Below, in pieces: positions 11,600-23,000 of a stretch of 64,000 nucleotides of DNA. The notes beneath the pieces were generated by a model. The model was not told the DNA's origin, ran no database searches, and saw nothing but the letters and a program-made list of their open reading frames with translations. Positions within the stretch are counted from its first letter, which is position 1. Every line of letters begins with the position of its first letter. The position numbers were made by a program, and so were the translations under genes. The DNA comes from Reticulitermes speratus (Eukaryota > Arthropoda > Insecta > Blattodea > Rhinotermitidae), in NCBI GenBank assembly GCA_021186555.1, contig JAJKFL010000002.1, forward strand, positions 8,197,001-8,261,000. Direction: 5' to 3'.

Positions 11600-12590
11600 C
11601 CCTGATTCCATTACGTAACAGCAGTAGATGAGCTGTCTATAAATCGCGAGGTGTTTCCCTTGTGCACCATCCGTTTCCTTGTTACTCTTATAGTAGTTAT
11701 CTGCTATTTAAATTTCGTAATCATGGGATTGACGAATGTTACGCCACGAGGGACTCTGGTGTATGCGAGCCATGTAATGTTAGGACAGTGATCACAGTGG
11801 ACTGAGCAAGAAGCTGAGATGCTGTGAATAAGAGACGCGTACAGAATTTTATTGTGGAAACCGCTTGGAAAGGGTAAGTTTGGAGATTAAGGATGCAAGT
11901 GTAGTATACAGATAGAGCTTGGGGTAAGTAGATAGACTGTGGGGATGGGTGGTGGGAGGAAGTGACTTGGGATCGTGTCCAGTGGAGGGTTTTGGTGTTA
12001 GAAATCACTGCACTTTCGGGTTACGAGCGATGCAGTTGATTATTAATGGTTTTGGCTGGTCAGAATATTTACAACATAACATGAATTGGGTAAACAGTTT
12101 ATATGACATTAGCTCTGTAAGACCGGTAAGAATGTGTGACGACAAGAGCGCCAGCAGGAATTCTTTGCAAGGTGGTCAGATGTCTGTGTAGTTAACAGTC
12201 AAATACGTCAGGTATTGTGGTTAGATTTATCACTTGTTCTGTGTGGGTGTAACACTTTGTCTTTCACTCCGAGGAAAGAATATAGTTCGAGAGTGGATAT
12301 AACTGAAGAATGGCGACAGTTGCATAAAGAGGAGCTTCTAATTTTGCATTGTACCTAGTACGATTACAGTGATTACCAGTTGCGACATGCTAGCATTATC
12401 CAGCAGTATCAATAGCCAGAGATTTTCATATTTTCTTTCTGAATGATTGGGCCTGTGTTCCACTTTTTAGTTCCATAATATTAAATTTACAGCTTGGTAA
12501 CTTGCTGCAGTTTGCTCAGGGAATATCCTGTGTCAGGATATGTTAGACATTCAGTATTATAAGTAATTAGTCTGGTACAGCATACTCGCA
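11600..12590. other. No feature recognised
   Basis: No conserved frame, tRNA or shared repeat identified. Confidence 0.4.
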
Positions 12591-12592
12591 AG

Positions 12593-12757
12593 GTAGGGGT
12601 GCAGAAATTTTCCAAAAGTCTAGGAGCCAACTCAAAATTCTAGCCGTCAGAGGGGCGACATGAAGATAGGTCCATGCTGGGGAACCACCAATATTAGGCG
12701 CCACTGTACAAAATTTAGTCACCCAGGCGAACTGGCGCCCGGGATTTGTGCAAGCCT
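12593..12757 (-). mobile_element. 165-bp MITE, family M copy 1 (reverse orientation)
   Basis: Reverse-orientation relative of the elements at 52896 and 57465. It starts 'ggggtgcagaaattttcc', contains 'aaaagtctaggagc', 'aatattaggcgccactg' and 'ggcgcccggg', and ends 'atttgtgcaagcctcc'. The ends form imperfect inverted repeats related to CAGGGGTGCACAAAT, the style of hAT termini. It is non-coding, and its target duplication is not clear. Confidence 0.6.
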
Positions 12758-12784
12758 CCCGTAAATGTCTGCTATTTTTATTCG

Positions 12785-12900
12785 ATTGTAACGAGACTTG
12801 AAACTTTCCAGACAGGTTTTAGTAAACGTTCCCCATCTAAAATCTCACGAAAATCCATCCAGCAGGAGGCGAGTTTTTTTCGTACGGGCACGAAGTACTT
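12785..12900. repeat. Dispersed repeat shared with 32580-32710
   Basis: Contains 'gaaactttccagacagg' and 'aaaatccatccagcaggagg' followed by a T-run and 'gtacgggcacga'. The same order, diverged, occurs at 32595-32705 ('gaaacttaaattttgcccacag', 'gaaagtccgtccagtggg', 'cggacagacagacgg'). This resembles a widespread arthropod repeat whose class I cannot name. Confidence 0.4.
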
Positions 12901-12926
12901 GTTTTGCGAACGAGCCTAAAAACTGT

Positions 12927-13143
12927 TGAAACGAATGACAGTACAAACGCATTAAACTGATATTTCAGCAGGTCCCAGAAAGTAATTTTCCGACATATTT
13001 AAAGCTTGCTGCGTTACGAAAGCTTAATTGCACAAATTACGATAATAACATTTCTGAAGCTGTCGGTTTGAAACGAATAACAGTACAAACGCATGAAACT
13101 ATATTTCAGCAGTTCCCAGAAAGTAATTTTCCGACATATTTAA
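12927..13143. repeat. About 75-bp direct repeat with 65-bp spacer
   Basis: 'gaaacgaatgacagtacaaa' (about 12927) recurs as 'gaaacgaataacagtacaaa' (about 13070). Similarity continues through 'atttcagcag..cccagaaagtaattttccgacatattta' in both. Period about 141 bp, two units. Confidence 0.8.
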
Positions 13144-13512
13144 CAAGTGATTTTGCTGTTTACTTTGTGCTGTTGAACCAACAGACGTCATATCAGTTGC
13201 CCAGTTTTGTGTATTGGCACGTGGTGTGACGCGCCATTTCGAATTCGCTGAAGGCCAGACAAAGGGATCGGATTTATCTCGGGTGTTACTACGCAGTGTT
13301 CCGAAGCATAATCTGGAACTGTCTGTACTGGTGACGGCGTCTTTTTATGACTGGCTCTTAAACATTGTATGGCGTCTCGTCTTTACAAGCACGTGCACCA
13401 GTTAGATGCTCAGAATGAATTAATACATTATAGCATCAATGTATTATCCATCAACGAAACCTAACCGGCAGAGCTCTGGGATTTAAACAAATTGTGGCCC
13501 TATGAGATGCTA

Positions 13513-13722
13513 TGAAGGCACCTCTGCGCTAGATGGGGTGGGTGGTTAACGCCACGACCCGGCAGCTTTACCCCGGGGAATGACCCGGTACCCATTGAAT
13601 ACGAGGCTGGGTGGGCCCCAGGGCCGGTCTGGACGGGTGCGGAAAATTCGCCCCCACCGGAATTTGATCCCCGGACCGTCCAGCCCGTAGCGAGTCACTA
13701 TTAACTACACTGTTCCGGCCCA
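13513..13722 (-). repeat. SINE-B just upstream of FAR
   Basis: A minus-strand SINE-B copy running from the 'agatggggtgggtggttaac' block through 'ggctgggtgggccccaggg' to the B-box side ('ttgatccccggaccgtccag') and the start of the tRNA-like head. The 3' tail is missing. It ends about 107 bp before the FAR start codon, so it may overlap or abut the 5' untranslated region. Confidence 0.85.
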
Positions 13723-13828
13723 CTCTTCATAAGAGTGCACAAGATAAACAGAAAATTTCCTGGTACTGATGTTATATTTTATATACTGCAGTGAGGCCAA
13801 ACACGCAAGTAAGCCTACCCTCTTCACC

Positions 13829-14038
13829 ATGGCCGACGCTGAGAACAACAGTAGCCCTGTGAGGGACTTCTTCAGAGGAAAAAACATTTTCATTACTGGG
13901 GCAACTGGTTTCCTTGGCATGGCACTGATTGAGAAGCTGCTTCGAGTGTGTTTTGATGTTGGAACTGTATATGTGCTGATCCGGCCTAAGAAAGGCAAAG
14001 AAGTTTCAACAAGATTAGAAGAAGTTACTAAGAACCCT
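13829..14038 (+). CDS. FAR: FAR exon 1
   Basis: 70 codons ending in phase 0 at donor GTAAGT. It carries the Rossmann dinucleotide-binding motif TGATGFLG and the following VYVLIRPKKG strand, which in this family sets NADPH preference. The 332-bp intron 1 shows nothing recognisable. Confidence 0.95.
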
Positions 14039-17000
14039 GTAAGTACTAAACAAGATGTTTGTGGCATTTTCATCACTATAATTTATCAACAGTGTTCAAG
14101 TGCATTTCATGTATGCAGGGTGCCAATTAAAATCGCTCTGTCCATTGTGTCTGTCCACACTGTCGGGCTCAAAAGCTGAAATAAACGACAGATTCACAGT
14201 GCTACAATTTGCATTCTGATTAATGGGACTGTGTGATCCTCTGTTGGAGCTAGACATGGTGTCATTATGTGGGTGATGAAGTGCCTACAAATTTCATATG
14301 ATAAACAAATTAAAGCATTATCTGCATAGGAATGAAATATGTATACAATTAATATTATCTTGTCCCACAGTTGTATGAAAAGCTGAGGGAACTTCGAGGT
14401 GCAGATATATTCCAGAAGTTGGTTGCTGTGCCTGGTGATGTGGGTGAGGAAAACCTTGGCTTGAGCCCTGCTGATAGACAACTTCTGACAGAGAATGTTG
14501 ATGTTGTGTTCCATTCAGCAGCCACATTGGACTTTGAGGCTACCCTTCGACCAACTGTTTCTATAAACCTTCTGGGGACAAGACGAGTGGTACAGTTGTG
14601 CAAAGATGCTGCCCATCTGAAGGTTGGTTTCTGTGGTTATGTTCTAATAAAGTGTCAAGAGTAATATGAACAGTAACTAATGCAGACTGAATGTCACAGT
14701 GGATTTCTTAGCACTCGTGCCTAGTATCTGCGAGGTTATGGGTTCAAGTCTTTGTCTCTCTAGGCAAATTTCAGAATAGTACCTTAAATTAGAAAAGGAT
14801 CAGTTCCTTCCACATTTTTTTCAGTTTGTTATTCAGTAATCCTTCTGTCATTCAGTGCTATATTATCTTACTAATTGAAGGATTATTAGATAAATCAAGT
14901 CTAAACCAAGAATAAATGGAACATTTACAATAGTTTAGTACCTGTCAAATTAACATTTTCATAAATAAATTATGTTCACTCAGTGGCTGTTCATGTCACA
15001 TTAATATCATTCAAAAACAATTTTATATTGTTGTGTCATCACCTTGTACTTATTACAAATTATATTTGATTAAAAAACCAATGCAGTACATGTAATAAAA
15101 TAAATTTAGGACAAACCCAATTTAACATTATTGGCAGTAACAATCTTATATTTTGACAATGTCACCATGTTCTCTCTGAAGATGGCCTTGCAGGGCCAAA
15201 ACATCTAGGAGAGTGGAATAAAAAAATGGTGTGTCCCAAACTGCTTTTATTATGTGCACTGTGGTGGATTTTAATAAATCGTAATTATACAAGAAAACAT
15301 TACACAAGATGTTTACACTTCATTTTCCTGCATTATTCTAATGTTGCCTTGTGCAAAATTTCTAGTGGCCTTTGTCTTGCATCCTGCAATACCTATAATG
15401 TTACCCATAAAGTGAAATAAAGTTCTGTCCATGATTACCCTTTTTAATGGCAGTGTGTATGTGAAAAATATGGTTTTCTGTGCAGGCTCTTGTACATGTG
15501 TCTAGTGCATATGTAAACAGTAACCGGAAAGGAGGAGTTGAAGAGGTAATTTATCCTGCGCCAGAGGATGCAGAGAAAGTTATTGACCTCACAGCCAGTC
15601 TCAGCGATGAAGCACTGACAGATCTGACACCAAAGTATGTATTTGGTATTAATGAGCCTCTTTGTAGAAGTATACTTAATGTCAGGCAGCAGGTTTTGAA
15701 CATAAAAATAGCAGGAAACAGATCAGGTTGGGAATAACAGTTTGGGGGAGATGTCACAAAAGAGGAAGAAGGCATGTGGAAGGAAACTGGGAAAGAAGAG
15801 CTGTCAAAAGACAAACATAGGTGATGGGGGCTTGGTTGCTACAGGACCCACATAAAAGTGGAGACTTGGAAGGAAGAAGAAGAAACATAGTGTTACTGTT
15901 ACTGTTGTTTTTGTTATCGTCATTATTTTTGTTGTTGTTATTGATAATAATAATATGATGTAGTTGTTAGAACTTAACTATTGTTAAGTGAGTTAAACTG
16001 TCCCAGCACCTGTGGCCTAATACAAGGAATTGTTTGGTGTGGAGTTGTTTTTATGACATAAATGGTTTTTGTATGTTCGATAGGATGTCTCCTTCCCAGC
16101 TGAGAAAGTTATAAAGTGTGTACACTCTGCATTAGGATTTGTTTGCTGACATTGCAGAGGATTTTTAGTGACACTACTGAAATTTGTTTCAGGCTTCTCA
16201 AGGACCATATAAACACATACACATTCACCAAAGCTTTGGCAGAACACGAAGTTGCAAATGCCATCAGTCAAGTGCCATCAGCAATTGTCCGACCAAGCAT
16301 GAGTGAGTACTGCTATGAGAAGCTTGTCTGTTCTTACACCAAAATGCTGTGTTGCTAGATGTCGATAGCTGTACTCATTACTGTGTATTTACTTTAACAT
16401 GTACTCTTATATAACTTTTGATGGATAGGACAGGGCCAGGATATTGTAGTCTGTATAACACTTATTATGGGCTGGATGGTCCAGGGTTAGAATCCTGGTG
16501 GGGGTAAGAGATCTCCACACCTGTCCCGATCAGCCCTGGGGCCCACCCAGCTTCTTGTACAAAGGATAGCCAGGCTCTTTTGTCGGGGTAAAGCAGCAGG
16601 GACATGGCATTGACCACCCACCCCATCTAGTGCCACCTAAGTAGTAGAGCTATACCTTCTAGTCCTCATGTGTGCCCACATCACATGTTGTGGGGTGACT
16701 GTTACCTTGATAGGTAAAAGAATTTGGATACTTGAGCAAAATATTCAATTTCATTTGGTTAAAGTTATTTTTTAATTATTGATTTTGACTCAAGACAAAA
16801 TTTCATCAAGAGTCCATTTATTCAGACCAATGTTCGTATGTCTATATAGAAATTGTATGTGACAAAGTTAGTAACTGCTTGCTTGTCATTGCAAAAGAGC
16901 CCAAAATCATACTAGTGATGGCTGAATTAATAACTGACTGTATTGTTGCAGTTACCTCTGCTTGGAAGGAGCCAGTGCCAGGTTGGACCATCTCTAAAAA

Positions 17001-20000
17001 TGGGCCAACAGGTTTTATGATGGGTGCAGCAAAAGGTATAGTGCGCCGTTTGCCTGTTAATAAGGACCTCATTTATGACTATATCCCTGTGGACACAGTC
17101 ATCAATGAACTCATTGTTGCTGCATGGCATGTGGGCACAACCAGGTATCTAAGGTTCACATTGTCAATGCCTTCACAAATGCTGCCCCACCACCTGCTTC
17201 ACCCAGCCACACACACACACACGCACGCGCGCGCCCGCATGCAGCACACAATTTTGTTTCATGAAGGTCTGTGTTATAGGTTTAAGAGTGTGTACTCTTG
17301 TAGATATGTGATACCATATTTAAATTCAAATGTTTAGTAAACTGTAATGCTAAGTGTAGTAATTTTGTAGAAATTACTATGTTAACACTTTCACTGCCGG
17401 GCATTTAAATCCCCGACGGTGTTAAATTGCCAGGGATTTAGTGAATGTTAATCAACTAGTGTGTCGTCTTATAAAAAAAATTAATTACGAGGAAACTATA
17501 AGAGATAAAAATTTTAAATTTTGAACACACCTCTAGTAATGTTTCAGTATATCGTGTGTAGCAGCCTTCTGGATGGAGAGGAACACCACAACGTGCGCAA
17601 ACAAATCTCAGTTTCTTTCTTGATATTTTTCCGTATACACACTCAACATCTTCGTGTAGGTGTCTTGTCTTTCTTTATAGGAGGGATATGCACGAGTTTA
17701 TGGTTTTTCAATTCTCCATCAAGCCTGCCAGGTGGGTCACTTTTCGGGGCTCGTTTCGGTGGAGTTGGTGTAGGCGTTCTGCTTGAGTCTTGCGACTCGT
17801 CCGATGATGATGATGGTGTTGATACATCTTGTGTGTATAAGATTTTCACTGACCTCCACTAAGTAATCTAGGAATGATTTGTGGGAATTAGGGTTGGATT
17901 TTGTAAATACAATATAACTATTGAAAAGTGCACATTGGAGAAGGTAGAAAAAGACTTTCTAAGGCCATTTTACAGTTTTATGAATGAAGGGGTAATAGGC
18001 AAGGTATTGGTCAGCTGTATCAATACCATGCATGTGTGTATTGTAATCTGCTACGCATTTAGGTTTTTTCTTTGTGACGCCAGTACATCTGCTCCAGTCA
18101 TCTACCAGAGCTGCAGTGTGAAGTGCTGAAATCATGTTTACGAGTCTCTTATCTTGGTGTGTGACCAATAGTACATCCTGTTTCCTACAAAAAGTGACCT
18201 CACCCTTCTTCAACTTTCTTGCCTATTCTATCATGTCTTTGGACAAACCACGATTTACTCTAATTGTGCCACACACTTGAATTGATTTTTGAAGCAGTTC
18301 CTCAGCCAGACGAACACTATTATAATAATATAATATAATATAATTATATATAATTTAATATTATAATAATTTAATTTAAAATTATAATACTTGATACAGA
18401 TGGTAACCCTTCCCTTTCATAAGGCTCTAGCAGAAGACTTACTGTTTCAGTCAAAGGCCTTCATTTGCCATCATATATCTACATGTTACAAATATAGCCT
18501 GACATACTTTCACATACCATCCATACCAGAATACTTTGTTATTTTACCAGGGTTGTATACACGAAAACGCAAACGACCCCGCCAACCAAGCATGCCTTCA
18601 TCAAGTGAAAACTCTCTCTTGGGAATATAATTAGATTTGAAATTATTGACTTCAGTGTCTAATATTGGTCAAATTTTGTACAGTCGGTCTTCATTTGTTC
18701 CTATTGCAATATTGTCGTTGAAGTGTAGGTATCGGTGGATAATTTGAAATGTGATCCTAGACATCATTTTGTGAAAAAATGGGTGTTAATCAAATGCCTC
18801 TTGTTGACCAGTACCATTCTTATTTTGGTTTTCGAATTACACCTGGAAGCAACATCAGACCAAGAAATTTCTTCATGTCATATATTTTCACAGGTTTCCA
18901 TTGTTCACTATGTGCATGTTTAGTAACGGGTCGTGGCATTGTTGCAATCTGTTGTTGTGCATATAAATTTGTCTGGTTGACAACAATTTAAATGAGTTCT
19001 GGAGTGATGTAATTATCAACATATTCCATCATATCTGTTCCATATTGAACAGCAAATTGTACTGCTGGATTTCCTATGAAGAGTGGAATACTTGGGTGAC
19101 GATCTTTTTCACAAAACCCGTCTACACAAGGGCCCAGACCCGAGTCTGAAATGTCATTCTCATCATCGCTGTCCTCACTACTCGATATTTCCGGGACACA
19201 ATCTGCATCTGAATCACTGTAATTTGCAAGTTCCTCATCAACAGAAGCCACTATTCTGCTTCAGTTCTAAGCAATATTCTGTTCCTAATAGCCATATTGC
19301 ACTATGTATAAATAAACTCGCTAACAACTTCACAGAAAGGAAACATGCTAGTTACTGCAGCCTCACAAATCACTTGCTCAGCTAGAGACTAAACAGAAAC
19401 GTTGTGACGTTTATGATATTTTTCTACCCTAATGTACTTGACCAAATGCATATATTTTTTCTAGTTAATCAGCTAGGGATTAATAAAGGTGTAAAATATG
19501 TTTCCTGACAGAAATTATTGTGTGCGTGGCCTATTGAAGGCAAAAGAGCAGAGTAAACTTTAGATCAACTGAAGTCGACGCTGGCAAATTGAAACATAAA
19601 TACTTAAATCAACCATGGTCGACTGTGGCAGTGAAAGTGTTAAAGAATAGGGGTCAATCTTACTGTGTTAATAACTAATTTTGAAGTGTTCAAAATATGA
19701 TAGATGGTAAAAAATTATAGAATTCATTGAACTTAAATTTTTACATTTTTTATTGTTTTATTAATTAAACTGTTGTTTCTACAGGCCACAGACCACATGT
19801 GTATACCACTGCACTTCCAGTACCACCCAACCTTTCCGATGGTCAGCAGTGGAGCACAAGATAAATGACAGTTTGCATAAATATCCTTTGAAATCGGCTG
19901 TTTGGTATCCTGAGTTTAAGTTGTTACCGAGTTTGCTGCTGTTCAGAATATCAGCCATTTTTGTTCATTTAATCCCTGCTTATATTCTGGACACCATAAC

Positions 20001-23000
20001 TAGGATAGCAGGTGGCAGACCAATGTAAGTGAATAATTATGCTACTTGGTGATCCATTCTGTGCATAATTTTCTCTATTGTCTGCAAATTTTTGCTACTT
20101 TTGTCAGCTGTAACCACAGTTTATCACATTCTCATGTATAATAACGATAGCATATAAAAGGCTGCTTGATAATTGTCAGCAATGAAGATACATGTCTCTC
20201 CCATTTGGAATACATACGTGGTCCATGTGATTTTGCATACTGGCTGTGGTATTCATCAAATACAGGCATCCCTCACTTAGTGCTCTTAATTGGTTCCAGG
20301 AACAATGAGCACAGAATGAAACAGGGCCAAGTGCAGGAACTTTTCCCATAAGACTAAATGTTCATCCTAATTTGTATTCTCAACTTATGCTTCAGTGATA
20401 ATTAATTCCCCATGTGAGGTATATTTCAGTACTGAAATTGGATTAATGTTTACAAGTACACAGGGTGCCACTGAATTCCAAGTCTGTGAATGAGTTGCTG
20501 TCCTTTCACATTCCATGATTATATCTTTATTTTTGGAATGTACTATTAATCCCTCTAGGTTTAACGCTTTGCAAACACTGAACTGGTATTCCCACATCTA
20601 ATGGCATTCAAGTTACTGCTAATAACAAGCTTTTCCTGTGCACCTTTACAGAAACTTTTCCCTCACACATTTTCATGCTTTTGACTCATCATGAGTAATT
20701 ATGTCGAAGAGAATAATAAAAAGTACACTGAATACACAAGATGAGACATAACTGACACCACAGTGTACCACTTAAGGCACAAAACTAAATTACACAGATC
20801 ACAAGCAAATTTTGGTAATGTGCCACTGATTTGTGGTGGTTTCGTCCTTGGGCAGCATGGTCGTCATGTCATTCAACTTGACAAGCTAATAAGCTGCTAA
20901 TGCTGACTGACTGTGCTCAGCTATTAATGCACAGTGGTGGCAGTAAATGCAAATGCAAGCGCTCAGAAAATAGTTTAACTGTGTAACATTCCTGCACAAA
21001 GTAAAAAAAAGTAAAAATAGAAAAAGCCTGAACAGATATGTTATTGCACATGGAATCTTGCTATTTCCTGTTGCAAAGGGCACTGTAGCGGGGGATGTCT
21101 GTACAGACATGTTATTGGACATGGAAACTTGCTATTTCCTGTTGCTAAGCGCACTATAGCGGGGGATGCCTGTACAGACATGTTATTGCTCATGGAATCT
21201 TGCTATTTCCTGTTGCAAAGGGCACTGTAGCGGGGGATGTCTGTACAGACATGTTATTGCACATGGAATCTTGCTATTTCCTGTTGCTAAACGCACTATA
21301 GCGGGGGATGTCTGTACAGATATGTTATTGCACATTGAATCTTGCTATTTCCTGTTGCAAAGGGCACTGTAGCGGGGGATGTCTTTACAGACATGTTATT
21401 GGACATGGAAACTTGCTATTTCCTGTTGCTAAGCACACTATAGCGGGGGATGCCTGTACAGACATGTTATTGCTCATGGAATCTTGCTATTTCCTGTTGC
21501 AAAGGGCACTGTAGCGGGGATGTCTGTACAGACATGTTATTGCACATGGAATCTTGCTATTTCCTGTTGCTAAGCGCACTGTAGCGGGGGATGTCTGTAC
21601 AGATATGTTATTGCAAATGGAATCTTGCTATTTCCTGTTGCTAAGCTCACTATAGCGGGGGATGCCTGTATAGACATGTTATTGCTCATGGAATCTTGCT
21701 ATTTCCTGTTGCAAGGGCACTGTAGCGGGGGATGCCTGTACAGACGTTATAGCACATGGAATCTTGCTATTTCCTGTTGCAAAGCGCACTATAGCGGGGG
21801 ATGCCTGTGCAGATATGTTATTGCTCATGGAATCTTGCTATTTCCTGTTGCTAAGCGCACTATAGCGGGGGATGCCTGTACAGATATGTTATTGCACATG
21901 GAATCTTGCTATTTACTGTTGCTAAGCTCACTATAGTGGGGGATGTTTGTACAGATATGTTATTGCACATGGAATCTTGCTATTTCCTGTTGCAATGCGC
22001 ACTTAGCGGGGGATGTCTGTACAGATATGTTATTGCACATGGAATCTTGCTATTTACTGTTGCTAAACGCACTATAGCGGGGGATGTCTGTACAGATATG
22101 TTATTGCACATGGAATCTTGCTATTTACTGTTGCAAAGCGCACTATAGTGGGGGCTGTCTGTACAGATATGTTATTGCACATGGAATCTTGCTATTTACT
22201 GTTGCTAAGCTCACTATAGCGGGGATGTTTGTACAGATATGTTATTGCACATTGAATCTTGCTATTTCCTGTTGCAAAGGGCACTGTAGCGGGGGATGTC
22301 TGTACAGACATGTTATTGGACATGGAAACTTGCTATTTCCTGTTGCTAAGCGCACTATAGCGGGGATGCCTGTACAGACATGTTATTGCTCATGGAGTCT
22401 TGCTATTTCCTGTTGCAAAGGGCACTGTAGCGGGGATGTCTGTACAGACATGTTATGCACATGGAATCTTGCTATTTCCTGTTGCTAAGCGCACTGTAGC
22501 GGGGGATGTGTGTACAGATATGTTATTGCACATGGAATCTTGCTATTTCCTGTTGCTAAGCTCACTATAGCGGGGGATGCCTGTATAGACATGTTATTGC
22601 TCATGGAATCTTGCTATTTCCTGTTGCAAAGGGCACTGTAGCGGGGGATGCCTGTACAGACGTTTATAGCACATGGAATCTTGCTATTTCCTGTTGCAAA
22701 GCGCACTATAGCGGGGGATGCCTGTGCAGATATGTTATTGCTCATGGAATCTTGCTATTTCCTGTTGCTAAGCGCACTATAGCGGGGGATGCCTGTACAG
22801 ATATGTTATTGCACATGGAATCTTGCTATTTACTGTTGCTAAGCCACTATAGTGGGGGATGTTTGTACAGATATGTTATTGCACATGGAATCTTGCTATT
22901 TCCTGTTGCAATGCGCACTATAGCGGGGGATGTCTGTACAGATATGTTATTGCACATGGAATCTTGCTATTTACTGTTGCAAAGCGCACTATAGCGGGGG

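Larger units (their letters stand above)
17396..19639 (-). mobile_element. piggyBac element, degraded, in FAR intron 5
   Basis: Flanked by TTAA (17392-17395 and 19640-19643) and bounded by perfect 13-bp inverted repeats CACTTTCACTGCC (17396-17408 and 19627-19639). Transposase pieces read on the minus strand in the right order. The N-terminal acidic region (18988-19251) has a serine/aspartate-rich run. The core (17959-18213) has KGEVTFCRKQDVLLV and MHGIDTADQY, a signature of the piggyBac DDE domain. The C-terminal region (17643-17849) has DPPGRLDG and a CRVC start of the cysteine-rich end. Frameshifts, stops and an AT-rich patch (18310-18390) show it is dead. It lies antisense to FAR. Confidence 0.92.

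Noticed and set aside
13769-13828. Upstream in-frame ATG for FAR
   Set aside because: It would add 20 residues without family resemblance; the ATG at 13829 has a better context and gives the usual N-terminus.
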